Part shown: in pieces, positions 33,405 to 42,281 of the stretch
Layout of the letters: every line of letters starts with the position of its first letter
How positions within the stretch are numbered: the stretch's first letter is position 1
DNA from: JAFANK01 sp036741695
Lineage (GTDB): Bacteria; Vulcanimicrobiota; Vulcanimicrobiia; Eremiobacterales; Eremiobacteraceae
DNA length: 64,000 nt
Assembly: GCA_036741695.1 (NCBI GenBank)
Contig: DAINRU010000009.1
Location: forward strand, 1 to 64,000
Direction: 5' to 3'
Program-made: the position numbers and the translations under genes
Notes under the pieces: generated by a model
Seen by the model: only the letters and a program-made list of their open reading frames with translations
The model's database searches: none
What the model was told of the DNA's origin: nothing

Positions 33405-34984
33405 GGCAAGAGCTGCAGGCCTAAGCCGCTGAACCGCTCGCCGTTGAAGCCGAAGAAGTAGCTGCGCGTCACCTCGATCGACAGCGAGCGCGTGGCGCGA
33501 AAGCGCAGCGTGCCCGAGAGCTCCCAGGGCTGGACGGTGACGCCCGATGGGTTGTCGGTGGACGCCGTCGAGTGGATGCCGTACACCGACAGCGCGAAAG
33601 GATCGCCGTGGTCGTAGTTCATAGAGAGCGTCTGCTGATCGCCAATGCTATGATAGATGGTGTTCACCGATGGATAGGAGTCGAAGAGCGGCGCGACGCT
33701 CTCGGAGAAATTCGTGCTGATGGTTCTCGTCCAACGAGTATATAACGTTAGCCTATACACCTGCGAAACCTGTCGGTGCGGCAGCGTGTCGGTCTCGTCG
33801 CGCAGATCCGCCGAGCCGTAGATGCTGGCATTCTGTCCGAGATCCCACGTCTGCGTTCCGAGGAAGCCTTCAAACGCAGTGTGCCAGACGTTGTTGGGCA
33901 GGACGACGTCCGGGGGAAAGGGATCGAACGTGCCTTGACTGGCCACATGGTTGAGGCCATATTCGCTGCGCAAGTAGTAGTACGGATGGCTGCCGCTGCC
34001 GCTCCCGAAGTACTGGTTGAAGCTCTGCCACGCGAACAACGCACCGCTGTTATCAGGCTGCCCAAAACCGGAAAGCTCGAGGAACGATCGGTGGATGCTG
34101 TCTCTGAGGTCGTAGGCGTTGGACGTCCCGAAGCCGGTCGTCGTCGACGAGTTGAATGTCTGGCTGGTGTGATCGTTGATGTAGTCCTGCCAGGTGAGAT
34201 TGAAGACCTTGGTCGGGCCGATGAGCGGCGAGCCTGAGACCAAGACGTAGGAGCGCTCTCCGACGAAGTGGCTATCCATGCCGAACGCGATCTTGGTGAT
34301 CGTGTTGTAGGAGAGATGGATGCCCTGGATGGAGTCCGCCGTGCTGCCGAAGTAGATGGGCAGATCTTCACCGTTGGTGTTGATGTTGGTGTTCGAGTAC
34401 CCAGGGCTCGAGGCATACGAGTAGACGTACGAGGGAAAACCGATGCTCTCGCCGCCCGGCACGATGACGTGCGCGTTGCGCAGGCGCACGTCCGCGCCGA
34501 GATGCGCGACCGCGGCCGATGCGCGCGCGTACGGTTGCTCGAAACCGACGTCAGGCAGTGCGAGCGGGTCGTCGCCGGGTGCGATCGTCGCCGCTCCACC
34601 GATGGTGGCGCCGTGGATGGCGATGCTGCTCGGAACGCTCGCCGTGTCGACGAGCACGCCCGCATGCGAGGCGACATCGATGCCGAGCGCATCGCCGTGC
34701 GCGACCGTGCTCCCCTGCACCGTCACAGACCCGGCGGCAACGTAATGTTGCGCGCGCATATCGAGGATGATGTGGTCGGCATGCACGCGCAACACGCCGT
34801 CGTCGAGATAGGCGCCACCGATGCCGTCGAGGATGAGGTGCCCCGGGTAGAATCCGATGAAGCCGGCCTGTAGGGAGACGGTGGGGTGGAGGGGTGCCGC
34901 TTGGGCGGATCGCGCACCCGTGATGGCCGCGACCGCGAGGAACGCCGAGACGGCGGCGATGAGCCGCGTTCGGCTTGCTGACAA
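33401..34984 (-). CDS. Secreted OstA/LptD-like outer-membrane beta-barrel protein
   Basis: A 527-aa protein with a Sec signal (LIAAVSAFLAVAAITGARSA, cleavage near SAQA-AP). Residues about 40-125 resemble an OstA/LptA-like repeat jellyroll (GIGGAYLDDGVLRVHADHII, then a repeat with VTVQGSTVAHGDALGIDV). The remainder alternates aromatic and polar strands (AFGMDSHFVGERSYVLVSGS, HPYYYLRSEYGLNHV), as in an outer-membrane barrel. This layout recalls LptD, which inserts lipopolysaccharide, but it is shorter and I see no cysteine pair. The start is TTG 34984, two bases after the aminotransferase stop. Identification as LptD-like is inference; a generic barrel is possible. Confidence 0.55.
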   Translation of the reverse strand: MSASRTRLIAAVSAFLAVAAITGARSAQAAPLHPTVSLQAGFIGFYPGHLILDGIGGAYLDDGVLRVHADHIILDMRAQHYVAAGSVTVQGSTVAHGDALGIDVASHAGVLVDTASVPSSIAIHGATIGGAATIAPGDDPLALPDVGFEQPYARASAAVAHLGADVRLRNAHVIVPGGESIGFPSYVYSYASSPGYSNTNINTNGEDLPIYFGSTADSIQGIHLSYNTITKIAFGMDSHFVGERSYVLVSGSPLIGPTKVFNLTWQDYINDHTSQTFNSSTTTGFGTSNAYDLRDSIHRSFLELSGFGQPDNSGALFAWQSFNQYFGSGSGSHPYYYLRSEYGLNHVASQGTFDPFPPDVVLPNNVWHTAFEGFLGTQTWDLGQNASIYGSADLRDETDTLPHRQVSQVYRLTLYTRWTRTISTNFSESVAPLFDSYPSVNTIYHSIGDQQTLSMNYDHGDPFALSVYGIHSTASTDNPSGVTVQPWELSGTLRFRATRSLSIEVTRSYFFGFNGERFSGLGLQLLP

Positions 34985-34986
34985 CG

Positions 34987-36228
34987 CTACCTAGCTCCGT
35001 CCATATAGGCCTTGACTGCCGCACCCAGCCGCTTGATGCCTTCCACGATCATCTCGTCGGGTGCGTTGCTGAAGTTCAGGCGCATGGTATTGCGCACGAT
35101 TGTGTTCACCCAGAAGGGACCTCCGGGCACGAACGCCACCAGGCTGCGCGACGCGAGCGCGAGCAGCTCCTCCGTGTCGACCGCTTCGGGCACGCGTGCC
35201 CACAAAAATAGCCCGCCCTCCGGATGGGTCCACGACGAGCCTTTCGGCATGAAGCGTTCGAGCGATTGCAGCATGAGGTCGCGGCGCCGGGCATAGACCG
35301 GCAGCATCTCCTGGATGTGGGCTTCGAACACCCCGGTGTGGCGGGCGTATTCGTACACCGCCCGCTGGGTGAAGCTCGAGGTGTGGAGATCGGCGGCCTG
35401 CTTGGCCGGCACCACGCGCTCGAAGACCTCGCGCTCGGGAATGACGAGCCAGGCGACGCGCATGCCGGGCGCGATGGTCTTGCTCACCGTGCTCATGTAG
35501 ATGCAATTGCGCGAGCGTGCGATCGACATGAGCGAGGGCAGATGCTCGCCGGAGTAACGCAGCCGGCCATACGGGTCGTCTTCATAGATCGGGATGCCGT
35601 ACTCGGCGGCGATGGCGACCACGTCCTTGCGCCGCTGCAGGCTGAGCGTGATGCCGCTCGGGTTTTGGAAGTTGGGCACGAGGTAGAGGAACTTCGGTTT
35701 GCGCTTGGCCTCGCGCAGCACGCGGATGAGGTCGCTCGTGACGATCCCCGCATCGTCTGTCGCCACGTTGACGTAGTCGGCTTGATAGGCGTCGAAGGCT
35801 TGGATGGCGCCGAGATAGGCTGGGTTCTCGATGATGACGGTATCGCCCGGATCGAGTAGCACTTTGCCGATGAGGTCCAGTCCCTGCTGCGAGCCGCTGA
35901 TGATGAGCACTTGATCCGGCGTGCACTCGATGTGATTGACGCGAGCGAGGTACTCGCACACCCACTCGCGCAGCGGCGGGTAGCCTTCGGTCACGCTGTA
36001 TTGCAGCGCCGCCGGTCCGTCGTGGGTCAGCACGTATTGGCAGGCTTTTGCGAACTGCGCGACTGGGAACAGTTCGGGCGCGGGCAGGCCGCCTGCGAAC
36101 GAGATGACATCGGGCATCGCTGTGACTTTAAGGATCTCGCGGATGGCGCTGGCTTTCAGGCGCCCCGTCCGCTGCGCGAAGCGGAAAACCTGAGTATCGA
36201 ATGAAGGGTCGGAAGCGGCGAGTGACAT
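34987..36228 (-). CDS. PLP-dependent aminotransferase, LysN/2-aminoadipate type
   Basis: A 413-aa fold-type I aminotransferase. Motifs: VISFAGGLPAPELFPV near the N-terminus, ALQYSVTEGYPPLREWV, IISGSQQGLDLIGKVLLDPG, YLVPNFQNPSGITLS with IPIYEDDPYGRLRY (Asp for the PLP pyridine nitrogen), and the Schiff-base lysine K250 in STVSKTIAPGMRVAW. The pattern matches multi-substrate enzymes such as LysN and the aminotransferase half of MocR proteins, without a DNA-binding domain. ATG 36228 has GAGG upstream; the longer frame to 36324 carries no family sequence. It is divergent from larC. Confidence 0.9.
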   Translation of the reverse strand: MSLAASDPSFDTQVFRFAQRTGRLKASAIREILKVTAMPDVISFAGGLPAPELFPVAQFAKACQYVLTHDGPAALQYSVTEGYPPLREWVCEYLARVNHIECTPDQVLIISGSQQGLDLIGKVLLDPGDTVIIENPAYLGAIQAFDAYQADYVNVATDDAGIVTSDLIRVLREAKRKPKFLYLVPNFQNPSGITLSLQRRKDVVAIAAEYGIPIYEDDPYGRLRYSGEHLPSLMSIARSRNCIYMSTVSKTIAPGMRVAWLVIPEREVFERVVPAKQAADLHTSSFTQRAVYEYARHTGVFEAHIQEMLPVYARRRDLMLQSLERFMPKGSSWTHPEGGLFLWARVPEAVDTEELLALASRSLVAFVPGGPFWVNTIVRNTMRLNFSNAPDEMIVEGIKRLGAAVKAYMDGAR

Positions 36229-36379
36229 GCAGACCTCGATCGGTGCCTTTTTGAGGGGCCTAGCGGCTCGTCCGTTCTCCAGCGCGCAGCCGTATCCCCG
36301 TAGGTAGCATTCGGCGGGTTGCATCGCGCGCCGTAGAGAATGTGAGCCAGGCCATCATGATCACGAACGCGCAGGCGAT

Positions 36380-37627
36380 ATGAAGATCGCGTATTTCGAC
36401 TGCTTTTCCGGCGCGAGCGGCAACATGATCCTCGGCGCCCTGGTGGACGCCGGGCTCTCGCTCGACGCGCTCGAGCGGGAGCTGCGCAAGCTGCCGGTAA
36501 GCGGCTTCGCGCTGCGCGCCGAACGCGTCGACAAACGGGGGCTCGCGGCGCTGCACCTCGACGTGCACGTGCCTGGAGAAGACGGTCATCCGGCCCACGC
36601 GCACGAGGGCGCAGGCCATCCGGGTCGCGACCATCATCACGAAGGCATCGCTCACCGCAAGCTCGGCGACATCTTGGCGATTCTCCAAGCGGCCCGCTTG
36701 CCGGCGAACGTCGCCGCCATGGCGGAGAAGATCTATCGCCGCTTGGCGTACGCCGAAGCCCGCGTTCACGGCGTGCCGGTGGATGAGATCGCGTTTCACG
36801 AGGTCGGTCAGGTCGACGCCATCGTCGACATCGCAGGCGCTGCGCTTGGTCTGCACCTGCTCGGCATCGACGCGGTCTACTGCTCGCCCCTTCCCTGCGG
36901 CCGCGGGCGCATCACGAGTGCTCATGGCGAGGGACCTTCGCCCGCGCCCGCCACGCTGGACCTGCTGCGCGACGCGCCGACCTACGCGCTCGATCTCGAG
37001 GGCGAGTTCGTCACGCCGACCGGTGCCGCGATCCTCTCGAGCATCGCCTCCTTTGATGAACGGCCTCCCATGACCATCGCAGGCATCGGCTACGGCGCAG
37101 GGAGCAGCGATTTCCCGTTCCCCAACGTGTTGCGCGTGATCCTGGGCGCCACCATCGAACGCGCTGCGGCCACGCCTGGCCCGGATGACGTCGTGCAGCT
37201 GGAGACCAACATCGACGACATGAATCCGCAGCTCTACGAGCACGCGATCGAGCGGCTCTTCGCAGCGGGTGCGCTCGACGTCTGGACGCATGCCGTCGTG
37301 ATGAAAAAAGGCAGGCCGGGCACGGTGCTGAGCGCGCTGGCCGCGCCAGAACGTGCCGAGATGGTGGCCGCCACCATGCTGGCAGAGACGACGAGCATCG
37401 GCGTGCGTAGCTGGAACGCGCGCCGCGTGACGCTGCCGCGGCGTGTCGAGACGATGACCACGAGCCTCGGACCCGTACGGGTGAAGATCGTGGAGTCCCC
37501 CAGCGGCCGGCGCGCACGGCCGGAGTATGAAGACGTCCGCAGCATCGCACAGCGCGAAGGCAAGCCGCTCGCCCAGGTCATGGCGCGCGTCGAACGAGAC
37601 GTGACGGAGCTGCTGGGTGGAGACTAG
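36380..37627 (+). CDS. larC: LarC nickel-pincer cofactor nickel chelatase
   Basis: A 415-aa protein of the LarC family, which inserts nickel into pyridinium-3,5-bisthiocarboxylate mononucleotide to finish the cofactor of lactate racemase-like enzymes. Features: MKIAYFDCFSGASGNMILGA, a His-rich metal-binding insert near residues 73-95 (HAHEGAGHPGRDHHHE), IAFHEVGQVDAIVDIAG, AGIGYGAGSSDFP and LETNIDDMNPQLYEHAIERL. In Lactiplantibacillus larC is split by a programmed frameshift; here it is one frame. larB, larE and larA are not in the window. The 151-bp gap to the divergent aminotransferase holds the promoter. Confidence 0.93.
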   Translation: MKIAYFDCFSGASGNMILGALVDAGLSLDALERELRKLPVSGFALRAERVDKRGLAALHLDVHVPGEDGHPAHAHEGAGHPGRDHHHEGIAHRKLGDILAILQAARLPANVAAMAEKIYRRLAYAEARVHGVPVDEIAFHEVGQVDAIVDIAGAALGLHLLGIDAVYCSPLPCGRGRITSAHGEGPSPAPATLDLLRDAPTYALDLEGEFVTPTGAAILSSIASFDERPPMTIAGIGYGAGSSDFPFPNVLRVILGATIERAAATPGPDDVVQLETNIDDMNPQLYEHAIERLFAAGALDVWTHAVVMKKGRPGTVLSALAAPERAEMVAATMLAETTSIGVRSWNARRVTLPRRVETMTTSLGPVRVKIVESPSGRRARPEYEDVRSIAQREGKPLAQVMARVERDVTELLGGD

Positions 37628-38951
37628 CGGGTCGAACGATCCGCTGGTCGAGGATCCCGCTGCGCGCGTGCGCGGGGCGTTCGATCTGCGCCGCTTCGGC
37701 AGCGATGCGACGCTCGTCGTCGGCGCGGCCATCATCGGCAATCTGTTCTCGTTCGTCTTCCATTTCACGTTGTCACGCAGACTCGGACCCGAGCGCTATG
37801 GCACGCTCGTCTCGCTCATGGCCATCTCGGGCATGCTCGGCGTGCTCGGCCAGTCGGTAGGCACCGTGGCGATGCAAGAGACCGCTAAGATGTGGGCCTC
37901 GCACCTCGATCGCGGCATTGGTGCGTTCGTGCGCGGCACGGGCCGGTTGGTGGCGGCCGTCGCAGCGTTCGTCGCGCTGGCGCTCGTCGTGGTCAGCCTC
38001 CCATTGCGTGGGTATCTGCACGTGATGGAGGGGCTCTTGTGGTGGCTTCTCGCGGTGTACGTGGCCGTATCGCTCTTCGCCGGCTACGCGCGCGGTGCGG
38101 CGCAGGGCGCGCACCGCTTTGGCGTCTTCGCCGCGTCGATGATCAGCGAGGGCATGGGCAAGGTCGCGGTCGCGCTCGCGCTCGTCGCGGCCGGCTACGG
38201 CGTCGCCGGCGCGCTTGGCGGGCTGATCGCGAGCGCTGCCATCGCCGTCGTCATCGTGTACGCGCCGATGATCCGCTCAACAGAGCGTGGCGCACGGGCC
38301 CCAGACGAGCGCGTGCGGTTAGGTTCGGAAGCGCTCAAGGTGCTGGCCGTCACGGCCACGACGAGCGCGCTGCTCTTCATCGATATGATCTTCGCCAAGC
38401 ATCATTTCACGGGCGAGCTGGCGGGGTACTTCGGAGCTGCGGGGACGGTCGCGCGGACGATCCCGTTTGGCGTCGGCCTTGTCGGGCTGATCGTGATGCC
38501 CAAGGCCGCGGCCGCGCGGCACGTCGGACGCGAGTCGCTTGCGCGCGTGCTGGGGCTCGCCGCGACAATCGCGACCGTCACCGTCGTTGTCGCGCTTGCC
38601 GTCATCGCGACCTTTCCCGCGCAGATCATCGTCGTGACGTACGGGCCCACCTTCGCCGCGGCCGCGCCGCTGTTGCGGATCTACGCGCTCGACGAGGCGC
38701 TCTTCGCGTTATGGGGGATCGCCATCAGCTATCTCGTCGCCGTGGCGAGTTACGAGGTGTTCGGCGTGCTCATCGTGGCGCTGATATGCGAGGCCGTGGT
38801 GATGGCACTCTACGGATCGACGCCGCTGCGACTCTTGTCGGTGGGCATCGTCGTGAATGCCGTGCTCGTGCCAGCGGTGTGGGCGCTCGCGCTGCGGACG
38901 CTGCGCAAAGCTCCGCAGGCCGGCGGCCCCCCGAGCGCCGAAATCGCCTGA
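37617..38951 (+). CDS. Wzx/MATE-like polysaccharide flippase family membrane protein
   Basis: A 444-aa polytopic protein with about twelve hydrophobic segments. The start of the first helix (VGAAIIGNLFSFVFHFTLSR, RLGPERYGTLVSLMAI) is the classic polysaccharide-biosynthesis (Wzx/MOP superfamily) signature. Such proteins flip lipid-linked oligosaccharides across the inner membrane. The GTG start at 37617 overlaps the last 11 bp of larC, so expression may be coupled despite unrelated roles. It is followed by the amino-acid catabolic block. A different lipid substrate cannot be excluded. Confidence 0.82.
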   Translation: METSGSNDPLVEDPAARVRGAFDLRRFGSDATLVVGAAIIGNLFSFVFHFTLSRRLGPERYGTLVSLMAISGMLGVLGQSVGTVAMQETAKMWASHLDRGIGAFVRGTGRLVAAVAAFVALALVVVSLPLRGYLHVMEGLLWWLLAVYVAVSLFAGYARGAAQGAHRFGVFAASMISEGMGKVAVALALVAAGYGVAGALGGLIASAAIAVVIVYAPMIRSTERGARAPDERVRLGSEALKVLAVTATTSALLFIDMIFAKHHFTGELAGYFGAAGTVARTIPFGVGLVGLIVMPKAAAARHVGRESLARVLGLAATIATVTVVVALAVIATFPAQIIVVTYGPTFAAAAPLLRIYALDEALFALWGIAISYLVAVASYEVFGVLIVALICEAVVMALYGSTPLRLLSVGIVVNAVLVPAVWALALRTLRKAPQAGGPPSAEIA

Positions 38952-38982
38952 CCAACCACACGAGAAAGGCCGGATACCTCCC

Positions 38983-40368
38983 ATGGGCGCGGCGCGCCAC
39001 GACGCTTCCCACGTCTTCTATCGCAAGCTGAACCGCGAGCTGCCGCTCATCGTGCGCGGCGAGGGCGTCTATCTCTACGACGCATCGGGCAAGCGCTACC
39101 TCGACGCCTGCGGCGGCGCCATGGTGGCGAGCTGTGGCCACGGGGTCAAGGAGATCGCCGACGCGATCGGCGCGCAAGCAGCGACGCTCGGATACGTCAA
39201 CGGCACGATGTTCACGAACGAGCCTGTGGAACAGCTGGCGGACGAACTCGTGCGCTTGTGCCCGCCCGGCATCGGACGAGCCTATTTCCTCTCCAGCGGC
39301 TCCGAGGCCGTCGAAGCCGCGCTCAAGCTCGCGCGTCAATACCATGTCGAGCGCGGCGAGCCGTCGCGCCGCATCATCATCGCGCGCACGCCCGGCTATC
39401 ACGGGAACACACTGCTCGCGCTGTCAGCCTCGGCGCGCCCGCACTACCGCCTGCTGTTCGAATCGTGGCTCGTCGACGTGCATATGATCGACGCTCCCTA
39501 TCCGTACCGGGCGGGCGATGCGGGCGACAACGCGCCGGCGATGAGCGGGGCTGCGCTCGAAGAGGCGATCGCGAACGCCGGTCCGCGCAACGTCGCCGCG
39601 TTCATCGCGGAACCGGTCGGCGGTTCATCGACGGGGGCCGCCGTGCCGCCGCCCGGATATTACGCCCGGGTGCGTGAGATCTGCGATCGTCACGGCGTGC
39701 TGTTCATCGCCGACGAGGTGCTGTGCGGTGTGGGACGCACCGGCAAGTTCTTCGCTCTCGAACATTTCACGGATGCGCGGGGCGGCCCGATCACTCCGGA
39801 CATCATCACGCTCGGCAAAGGGCTCAATGGAGGCTACGCCCCGCTCTCGGCCATGCTCGCCACAAACACGCTGTTCGATGCGATGAAGAAAAGCAAGCTC
39901 GGCGGCCTCATGCACGCCCAGACGTATTCGCAACACCCGGTCGCGGCTGCAGCCGGACTCGCCACGCTGCGCTACATACAAGAGCATGGCCTCGTGGAGC
40001 GCGCTGCGCGCCTGGGCCGCATCTTGCAATCGAGGCTCGCGACGCTCGCTTACGAAGGCGCGGGTTGCGAGATGGTCGGCGACGTGCGTGGCATCGGCTT
40101 GCTCGCGGGTGTCGAGCTCGTGGCCGATCGCGCTGCCAAGCGGCCCTTCGCACGCGAGCTGAAAGTCGCCGAGCGTCTGGTGGATGCGGGCCTGCGGCGC
40201 GGCATCGTGCTGTGGCCCAACACCGGGCACGCGGATGGGACGAGCGGCGATCTCGTCCTCATCGCGCCGCCGCTGACCATATCAGAAGAAGAGATCGAGC
40301 ACCTCGTCACGCTGCTGCGTGACAGCCTGTCGGACGTCGCCCGCGAGGTCGCCGCCACGACCAGATGA
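38983..40368 (+). CDS. Class III PLP-dependent aminotransferase
   Basis: A 461-aa omega-aminotransferase of fold type I. Family blocks are GEGVYLYDASGKRYLDACGG, AYFLSSGSEAVEAALKLARQ, ARTPGYHGNTLLALS, AAFIAEPVGGSSTGAAVPPP and VLFIADEVLCGVGRTGKFFA (Asp binds PLP). The Schiff-base lysine is K279 in LGKGLNGGYAPLSAM. It resembles the group containing omega-amino acid-pyruvate transaminases. The ATG at 38983 gives the expected N-terminus. It lies 13 bp before the aldehyde-dehydrogenase gene, so amine-to-aldehyde-to-acid processing by the pair is likely; the substrate is unknown. Confidence 0.9.
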   Translation: MGAARHDASHVFYRKLNRELPLIVRGEGVYLYDASGKRYLDACGGAMVASCGHGVKEIADAIGAQAATLGYVNGTMFTNEPVEQLADELVRLCPPGIGRAYFLSSGSEAVEAALKLARQYHVERGEPSRRIIIARTPGYHGNTLLALSASARPHYRLLFESWLVDVHMIDAPYPYRAGDAGDNAPAMSGAALEEAIANAGPRNVAAFIAEPVGGSSTGAAVPPPGYYARVREICDRHGVLFIADEVLCGVGRTGKFFALEHFTDARGGPITPDIITLGKGLNGGYAPLSAMLATNTLFDAMKKSKLGGLMHAQTYSQHPVAAAAGLATLRYIQEHGLVERAARLGRILQSRLATLAYEGAGCEMVGDVRGIGLLAGVELVADRAAKRPFARELKVAERLVDAGLRRGIVLWPNTGHADGTSGDLVLIAPPLTISEEEIEHLVTLLRDSLSDVAREVAATTR

Positions 40369-40381
40369 TAAGGAGAGTACG

Positions 40382-41968
40382 ATGAGCACCCAAGCACCCG
40401 CAAAGCAGCCGAAGATCACCTACTCCGCGGTCGGCGGCAACATGGACGAGATCCACGCCGGTTTCGAGGCGGCGCTCGCGACCGTGCGGGCCAAGCTGGG
40501 GGCGACGCACCACCTCCACATAGCGGGGCGCGACGTCAAAGGCGAGGGCGCACCGTTCACCACGCATTCGCCCATCGACAACCAGATAGTGATCGGCGCG
40601 TTCACGACGGCGAGCGAGCAGCAGATCGACGCCGCGGTCACCGCCGCCAAGCGCGCGTACACGGCGTGGGCAGCGATGCCCTGGCAGAAGCGCCTCGCGG
40701 TCATGCGCCGCGCGGCCGAAGCCATCCGCAACCACCGCTACGAGCTGGCGGCCGTCATGAGCGTCGAGATCGGCAAGAACCGGATGGAAGCGCTGGGCGA
40801 CGCCGAGGAGTCGGCCGATCTCATCGACTATTACGCCGATCAGGTCGAGAGCGCGAACGGCTTCGTGCGACCGCTCGGTCAGCTCTCGCCCAACGAGCGC
40901 ACGCAAGACGTGCTGCGGCCGTACGGCGTGTTCGCCGTCATCGCGCCGTTCAATTTCCCGCTCGCGCTCTCGACCGGCATGTCGAGCGCTGCGTTGCTCG
41001 CCGGCAACACCGTGGTCTACAAGCCGTCGGTGCAGGCGCCGCTCACCGGCATCCACCTCGCTCGGATCTACGCCGAGGCCGGTCTGCCGGCGGGCGTGTT
41101 CAATCTCGTCTTAGGGTCGGGCGCAGCGGTCGGCGAGCTGCTCATCAATCATCCCGGCGTTGATGGCATCGCCTTCACCGGCTCGAAAGACGTCGGCATG
41201 AGACTCATGCGCGAGTTCTCCGGCGGGGGCAAGTTCCCCAAGCCGCTTCTGGGCGAGCTTGGCGGCAAGAACGCAGCGATCGTGACGCCGAGCGCGGATC
41301 TCGACATGGCTGCCGACGGCGTCATGCGCTCCGCGTTCGGCCTCCAGGGGCAGAAATGCAGCGCCTGCTCGCGCGTCTACGTCGACGAGCGGGTCGCGGA
41401 CGCATTCCTCAAACTGCTGATCGCCAAGACGAAGTCGATCGTCATCGGCGATCCGACCAAGCGCGAGGTATATCTGGGACCCGTCATCAGCCAGAGCGCG
41501 CTGAAGAAGTTCGATGACGCGGTTGCGGGCGCGCGCGGACGGGGCGAGCTGCTCGCCGGTGGCGAGCGGTTGACGAGCGCGCCGCTCGATCGCGGCAACT
41601 ACGTCGCGCCGACGATTGCGAAGCTGCCGCTCGACGACGAGCTCTTCGCGCGTGAGTTGTTCTTGCCGTTCCTCGCCGTCGGCGTGACGAAGTCTTTCGA
41701 CGAATCGCTGACCTGCGCCAACCGCTCGGATCTAGGACTGACCGGCGGATTGTTCTCGAACGACGAGAAAGAGATCGAACGCTTCCTCGACGAGATGGAG
41801 GCCGGCGTGCTCTACGTCAACCGGCGCACCGGCGCGACCACCGGCGCCTGGCCGGGCGTGAACTCGTTCACCGGCTGGAAGGGTTCGGGCATCACCGGCA
41901 AGGGCGGCTGCGGTCCATATTACGTCGCGCAATTCACGCGCGAGCAATCGCGGACGCGCATGGTCTAA
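40382..41968 (+). CDS. Aldehyde dehydrogenase, 1-pyrroline-5-carboxylate dehydrogenase-like
   Basis: A 528-aa NAD(P)-dependent aldehyde dehydrogenase. The active site is intact: E292 in LGELGGKNAAIVT and the nucleophile C326 in GLQGQKCSACSRVYVDE. The GQKCSACSR block and YVNRRTGATTGAWPGVNSFT with GGCGPYYV near the end are typical of glutamate-semialdehyde (P5C) dehydrogenases rather than succinate-semialdehyde dehydrogenases. AAGGAGAG lies just upstream of the ATG. It sits between two class III aminotransferases, consistent with oxidising an amino-acid semialdehyde such as that from ornithine, proline or lysine. Confidence 0.9.
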   Translation: MSTQAPAKQPKITYSAVGGNMDEIHAGFEAALATVRAKLGATHHLHIAGRDVKGEGAPFTTHSPIDNQIVIGAFTTASEQQIDAAVTAAKRAYTAWAAMPWQKRLAVMRRAAEAIRNHRYELAAVMSVEIGKNRMEALGDAEESADLIDYYADQVESANGFVRPLGQLSPNERTQDVLRPYGVFAVIAPFNFPLALSTGMSSAALLAGNTVVYKPSVQAPLTGIHLARIYAEAGLPAGVFNLVLGSGAAVGELLINHPGVDGIAFTGSKDVGMRLMREFSGGGKFPKPLLGELGGKNAAIVTPSADLDMAADGVMRSAFGLQGQKCSACSRVYVDERVADAFLKLLIAKTKSIVIGDPTKREVYLGPVISQSALKKFDDAVAGARGRGELLAGGERLTSAPLDRGNYVAPTIAKLPLDDELFARELFLPFLAVGVTKSFDESLTCANRSDLGLTGGLFSNDEKEIERFLDEMEAGVLYVNRRTGATTGAWPGVNSFTGWKGSGITGKGGCGPYYVAQFTREQSRTRMV

Positions 41969-41990
41969 CAGGCGCTATCCGAAAAAAGAC

Positions 41991-42021
41991 GTGGGCGGCG
42001 AGTGCGAACTCGACCGCCCAC
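41991..42021. terminator. Bidirectional hairpin terminator after the aldehyde dehydrogenase
   Basis: GTGGGCGG pairs with CCGCCCAC and, after a one-base bulge, CGAGT pairs with ACTCG around a GCGA tetraloop. The sequence is preceded by GAAAAAAGAC, so on the minus strand the stem is followed by a run of six T. On the plus strand the tail is CGTTCGTTTATAT. It ends the aminotransferase-ALDH unit 23 bp after its stop. The rest of the 313-bp gap (41969-42281) holds two palindrome copies and no gene that I can support. Confidence 0.7.
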
Positions 42022-42094
42022 CGTTCGTTTATATGGGCGACGCGACGACGCACATATGGCGACATCACGCAAATGTAGCAGTATCAAATGCAGC

Positions 42095-42114
42095 GACGGA
42101 CCTTTAGGTCCGTT
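42095..42114. repeat. Dispersed palindrome, copy 6
   Basis: GACGGACCTTTAGGTCCGTT (one mismatch at the outer base) in the 313-bp intergenic region between the aldehyde-dehydrogenase and GABA-aminotransferase genes. A TGTAGCA flank-like sequence occurs just upstream at 42074-42080. Confidence 0.85.
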
Positions 42115-42215
42115 TCTCGCAAGGTCCAGCAGGAAGCGACGAGAAATCGATTACTTCACACACATCACGCGCCGACGAGGCACAACCACGGCGGCGAGGT
42201 ATATGATGCGGCGAA

Positions 42216-42235
42216 AACGGATCTGAAGATCCGTT
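42216..42235. repeat. Dispersed palindrome, copy 7
   Basis: AACGGATCTGAAGATCCGTT followed by GCTACA, that is, opposite in orientation to copy 6 in the same gap. A half copy (AAGTCCGTTGCTTG) follows at 42243-42256. It ends about 36 bp before the ribosome binding site of the aminotransferase at 42282. Confidence 0.9.
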
Positions 42236-42281
42236 GCTACACAAGTCCGTTGCTTGTGGGTGCTGCGCACATGGAGCAATC

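Noticed and set aside
36260..37768. A 502-codon open frame on the minus strand opposite larC
   Set aside because: Antisense shadow; the larC protein on the other strand is complete and conserved.
40382..41968. Succinate-semialdehyde dehydrogenase (gabD) as the name of the aldehyde dehydrogenase next to gabT
   Set aside because: The GQKCSACSR block and the C-terminal YVNRRTGATTGA pattern fit P5C-dehydrogenase-like enzymes better, so the gabD symbol was not used.
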